From assembly GCA_050248155.1 (NCBI GenBank), contig JBFWSW010000015.1, forward strand, positions 1 through 64,000: 64,000 nucleotides of DNA. The letters are read 5' to 3'. The notes beneath the pieces were generated by a model. That model saw nothing but the letters and a program-made list of their open reading frames with translations. It was not told the origin of the DNA and ran no database searches. Below, piece after piece: positions 60,725 to 64,000 of the stretch (positions are counted from its first letter, which is position 1; each line of letters opens with the position of its first letter). Both the position numbers and the translations under genes were made by a program. The DNA is from VFMC01 sp050248155. Its GTDB lineage: Bacteria > Actinomycetota > Acidimicrobiia > Acidimicrobiales > Ilumatobacteraceae.

Positions 60725-63679
60725 ATGACCACCGACCTCACGAGCGTGGCGGTCGACGCACCGCGGCGTGTCGCACCCTCCCCCCAGCAGATCGACGTCG
60801 CGGCGCTCGAGCACGACTTGCGTGTCGCGGTCGATGGCGAGGTCCGCTTCGATGCGGGATCGCGCGGCGCGTATTCCACCGATGCATCCAACTACCGCGA
60901 GGTGCCGATCGGCGTCGTCGTCCCGCGCACCATCGACGCGGCCGTCGAGGCCGTCGCCGTCTGCGGGCGGCATGGCGCGCCGCTGCTCTCCCGCGGTGGG
61001 GGCACCAGCCTGGCGGGGCAGTGCACCAACACCGCGGTCGTGCTCGACTGGTCGAAGTACTGCAACCGCCTCACGTCGGTGGACGCGGACGCACGGACGT
61101 GCGTGGTCGAGCCGGGCATCGTGCTCGACCACTTGAACGCGCAGCTCGCCGACACCGGTCTGGAGTTCGGCCCCCGACCCGCGACCCACAGCCACTGCAC
61201 GATCGGGGGGATGATCGGCAACAACTCGTGTGGCTCGACCGCGCAGCGCACCGGCAAGGTGGTCGACAACGTGTGCCGCTTGGAGGTGCTGCTGTACGAC
61301 GGCACCCGCATGTGGGTGGGGGCCACCTCGGACGAGGAGTACGAGCAGATCGTGTCCGCCGGCGGACGCCGTGCCGAGATCTACCGGCGACTCCGGCAGC
61401 TGAGCGACGATCACGCCGAGCTCATCCGGCATCGCTACCCCGACATCCCGCGCCGCGTGTCGGGCTACGACCTCGATTCGCTGCTGCCCGAGTACGGCTT
61501 CCACGTCGCGCGCGCCCTCGTCGGCAGCGAGGGGACCCTCGTCACCGTGCTCCGTGCCGAGCTGCAGCTGGTGCCCAAGGTGCCGGCGCACACCGTCGTG
61601 ATGCTCGGCTTCCCCGACGTCTTCGCCAGCGCCGACGCTGTACCGCAGGTGCTGACCTCCCGGCCCACGGCGCTGGAAGGCATCGACCACAAGCTCGTCG
61701 GCTTCGAGCGCGACAAGCGGATGAACACCGCGGCCCTCCACCTCCTGCCGAAGGGCTCGGCATGGCTGCTCGTCCAGCTCGGTGGGCACGACCAGGACGA
61801 TGCCCGTCGGAACGCCGATCAGTTGCTGGAGGCGATCGGGCGCGGGCGGGACAGCGACGACGTCGCCTGCTTCGACGACGACGACCAGCAAGCCGAGCTG
61901 TGGGAGGTGCGAGAGTCGGCGCTCGGTGCCACAGCGCGGATACCTGGCGAGCACGACACCTGGCCGGGCTGGGAGGACTCGGCGGTCGACCCGTCAAGGC
62001 TCGGTGCGTACTTGCGAGACCTGTTCGGCCTCTACGAGGAGTTCGGGTACACGGAGGCGTCGCTCTACGGTCACTTCGGCCAGGGCTGCGTCCACACGCG
62101 CATCCCGTTCGATCTCGTCAGTGCGGCCGGCGTCGCCAACTTCCGGGCCTTCCTCGAGCGCGCCGCCGACCTGGTGACCTCGTACGGCGGCTCGCTGTCG
62201 GGCGAGCACGGGGACGGCCAGGCGCGGGGCGAGCTCCTGGAGCGCATGTTCGGCGCAGAGGTGGTGGACCTGTTCCGTGACGTGAAGTCGCTGTTCGACC
62301 CCGACGACCGGATGAACCCCGGCAAGGTGGTCGATCCGCTGCCGCTCGACGACCGGCTGCGACTCGGAACCCGCTACGTGCACGCAGCGCCCGAGGCCGT
62401 GTTCGCGTATCCGCGCGACGAGGGGCAGTTCGGGAGGGCCGTGCTCCGGTGCGTCGGCGTCGGGCGGTGCCGGCGCACCGAGGGCGGCGTGATGTGCCCC
62501 TCGTACATGGTCACCCGTGAGGAGGAGCACTCCACGCGTGGCCGCGCCCGCCTGTTGTTCGAGATGCTCGACGGCGACGAGCGTGGTGGCGCCATCCACG
62601 ATCGATGGCGATCGACGGCCGTGCGCGATGCGCTCGACCTGTGCCTTGCGTGCAAGGGCTGCAAGTCCGACTGCCCGGTGAACGTCGACATGGCGACCTA
62701 CAAGGCCGAGTTCCTCTCGCACCACTACGAACGCCGGCTTCGACCCATGGCGCACTACTCGATGGGTTGGCTGCCGGTGTGGTCGGCTTTGGCCTCCGCC
62801 GCACCTCGCACCATCAACGCCGTCTCGCACCTCCCGGGCCTGCAGTCGCTCCTGCGCGCCGCGGGAGGCATCGACCAGCACCGCGAGATCCCGAGGTTCG
62901 CCCACGAGACGCTGCAGCACTGGATAGCCGGTCGCGTCCCTCCACCACCTGCTGCCACTCCGAGGGGCGAGGTGATGCTGTGGCCGGACACGTTCACGAA
63001 CCACTTCCATCCGCACATCGGTCGCGCCGCCGTCGAGGTGCTCGAACACGCGGGCTGGCGGGTCACGACGCCCCGGCAACACCTGTGCTGTGGCCTGACG
63101 TGGATCTCGACCGGCCAGCTCGGGATGGCCAAGCGCGTGCTGCGCCGCACGATCACCGCACTGCGCGACCACATCCGTCGCGGCGGACTCGTCCTCGGCC
63201 TCGAACCGAGCTGCACGGCCGTGTTCCGCAGTGACGCGCACGAACTGTTCCACGGCGACGAGGACGTCGTGCGACTCCGCGACCAGACCGTCACCCTCGG
63301 TGAGCTGCTGCACGACCGCTCCCCTGGCTGGTGCGCACCCCAGATCGACCGCAAGGTGATCGTCCAGACCCATTGCCACCACCACGCGGTCATGAAGTAC
63401 GACTGCGATCGCGCACTGCTCGATGACACAGGCGCCGACGTCGACGTGCTCGATTCGGGCTGCTGCGGGCTGGCCGGCAACTTCGGCTTCGAGCGCGGTC
63501 ACTACGACGTGTCGATGGCGTGCGCGGAGCGCGTCCTGCTGCCGGCGGTCCGAAGCGCGTCGGAGCAGGATGCCGTGCTGGCCGACGGGTTCAGCTGCCG
63601 AACGCAGATCGAGCAGGGCGACAGCGGCGGTCGCCGCGCGATGCACCTCGCCGAACTGCTGCGCGAGGCGACCCGATGA
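60725..63679 (+). CDS. Fused FAD-linked oxidase / Fe-S dehydrogenase (GlcD-GlcF or YdiJ type)
   Basis: A 984-residue fusion. Residues from about 60 to 555 form a FAD type 4 domain (PLLSRGGGTSLAGQCTNTAV, GGMIGNNSCGSTAQRTGKVV, HGDGQARGELLERMFG). A ferredoxin-like module follows with CVGVGRCRRTEGGVMCPSY and the regular CLACKGCKSDCPVNVDM. The C-terminus has CCG-type heterodisulfide-reductase-like motifs (HLCCGLTW, DSGCCGLAGNFG). Such proteins oxidise D-2-hydroxy acids (lactate, glycolate, 2-hydroxyglutarate) and pass electrons to quinone or ferredoxin. ATG 60725 has AAAGG upstream. It shares ATGA with the next gene. Confidence 0.88.
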   Translation: MTTDLTSVAVDAPRRVAPSPQQIDVAALEHDLRVAVDGEVRFDAGSRGAYSTDASNYREVPIGVVVPRTIDAAVEAVAVCGRHGAPLLSRGGGTSLAGQCTNTAVVLDWSKYCNRLTSVDADARTCVVEPGIVLDHLNAQLADTGLEFGPRPATHSHCTIGGMIGNNSCGSTAQRTGKVVDNVCRLEVLLYDGTRMWVGATSDEEYEQIVSAGGRRAEIYRRLRQLSDDHAELIRHRYPDIPRRVSGYDLDSLLPEYGFHVARALVGSEGTLVTVLRAELQLVPKVPAHTVVMLGFPDVFASADAVPQVLTSRPTALEGIDHKLVGFERDKRMNTAALHLLPKGSAWLLVQLGGHDQDDARRNADQLLEAIGRGRDSDDVACFDDDDQQAELWEVRESALGATARIPGEHDTWPGWEDSAVDPSRLGAYLRDLFGLYEEFGYTEASLYGHFGQGCVHTRIPFDLVSAAGVANFRAFLERAADLVTSYGGSLSGEHGDGQARGELLERMFGAEVVDLFRDVKSLFDPDDRMNPGKVVDPLPLDDRLRLGTRYVHAAPEAVFAYPRDEGQFGRAVLRCVGVGRCRRTEGGVMCPSYMVTREEEHSTRGRARLLFEMLDGDERGGAIHDRWRSTAVRDALDLCLACKGCKSDCPVNVDMATYKAEFLSHHYERRLRPMAHYSMGWLPVWSALASAAPRTINAVSHLPGLQSLLRAAGGIDQHREIPRFAHETLQHWIAGRVPPPPAATPRGEVMLWPDTFTNHFHPHIGRAAVEVLEHAGWRVTTPRQHLCCGLTWISTGQLGMAKRVLRRTITALRDHIRRGGLVLGLEPSCTAVFRSDAHELFHGDEDVVRLRDQTVTLGELLHDRSPGWCAPQIDRKVIVQTHCHHHAVMKYDCDRALLDDTGADVDVLDSGCCGLAGNFGFERGHYDVSMACAERVLLPAVRSASEQDAVLADGFSCRTQIEQGDSGGRRAMHLAELLREATR

Positions 63680-64000
63680 ACGACGGCATCTCCGAGCTCG
63701 CGGTCGCGGTCTACGACGTCCCGACCGAGGCACCCGAGTCGGATGGCACGTTCACCTGGGACTCGACCACCACGATCGTGGTCCACGCCACCGCCGCCGG
63801 CTGCACGGGCATCGGCTTCACCTACAGCAGCCCGGCCGCGGCCACCGTGGTGGACGCACACCTCGCCGGCGTGGTGCGGGGCCGCGATCCCCACGACGTC
63901 GTCGGGGCGTGGGCCGCGACGGTCGGGGCGATCCGCAACATCGGACGTCCGGGAGTGGTGTCGGCTGCCATCGCCGCGGTCGACATCGCCCTGTGGGACC
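63676..64000 (+). CDS. Enolase-superfamily enzyme, mandelate racemase/muconate lactonizing type (3' partial)
   Basis: The window ends 108 codons into this gene. The visible part is the N-terminal capping domain: SELAVAVYDVPTEAPESDGT, TIVVHATAAGCTGIGFTY and VSAAIAAVDIALWD, the last being the signature that leads into the barrel. Catalytic residues lie beyond the edge. Relatives dehydrate or epimerise sugar acids, or lactonise muconates. The ATGA overlap with the FAD/Fe-S dehydrogenase suggests one pathway for hydroxy acids or sugar acids. Confidence 0.82.
   Translation, partial: MNDGISELAVAVYDVPTEAPESDGTFTWDSTTTIVVHATAAGCTGIGFTYSSPAAATVVDAHLAGVVRGRDPHDVVGAWAATVGAIRNIGRPGVVSAAIAAVDIALWD

Overview
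This is a compact, very GC-rich bacterial chromosome segment. It most likely comes from an actinobacterium of the class Acidimicrobiia (Ilumatobacter-like); that placement is an inference. It rests on gene content and promoter style: a three-helix Rieske QcrA and a diheme QcrC, an actinobacterial RNase E/G with a long basic N-terminus, and many genes whose start codon follows a TAnnnT hexamer by exactly six bases, as expected for leaderless mRNAs. One 100-N gap shows that the sequence is a draft scaffold. I see no phage, insertion sequence, CRISPR array, rRNA or replication origin. Almost all genes have clear housekeeping homologues.

Layout. 1-9.5 kb: purine synthesis (purQ end, purC, purF, a purD-purM fusion, purN, guaB), interrupted by a divergent pair made of a membrane-bound LuxR regulator and a small membrane protein. 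9.5-12.3 kb: a siroheme sulfite/nitrite reductase with a DUF4202 partner. 12.4-19.3 kb: a CoxE-type VWA protein and a MoxR ATPase (minus strand), facing a CbbX-like AAA protein, an anchored coiled-coil protein, the lipid II flippase MurJ and PspA (plus strand). A 118-bp structured repeat lies at both ends of this block, each time between convergent genes. 19.4-27.3 kb: proB and obg, dgt, a PfkB-family kinase, thymidine phosphorylase and deoC, then rpmA and rplU. 27.3-35.8 kb: RNase E/G with a folded leader, then the elongasome operon mreB-mreC-mreD-mrdA-rodA. 35.9-41.0 kb: the tig-clpP-clpX-folC-ndk operon.

41.1-44.1 kb: a small basic protein, a membrane cupredoxin and two paralogous ferritin-like proteins. 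The second of these is split by the assembly gap but reads through once a 127-bp contig overlap is merged. 44.1-51 kb: a class V aminotransferase, a lipoprotein, tRNA-Pro(TGG), a PLP-dependent decarboxylase, a CorA transporter, an SPFH protein and a short-chain dehydrogenase. 51.1-59.8 kb: a second dehydrogenase followed by an unbroken run of eight respiratory genes that interleaves complex III (qcrC, qcrA, qcrB) with a caa3-type complex IV (ctaC, ctaD, ctaE, ctaG). 59.8-64 kb: a tandem universal stress protein, a fused FAD/Fe-S dehydrogenase and the start of an enolase-superfamily gene.

The most notable observations are the yeast-Ade5,7-like PurD-PurM fusion, the two-copy structured intergenic repeat, the sulfite reductase with cysteine sets in both halves, the interleaved complex III/IV operon, the recurrent leaderless promoter geometry and the artefactual gap in the ferritin-like gene.
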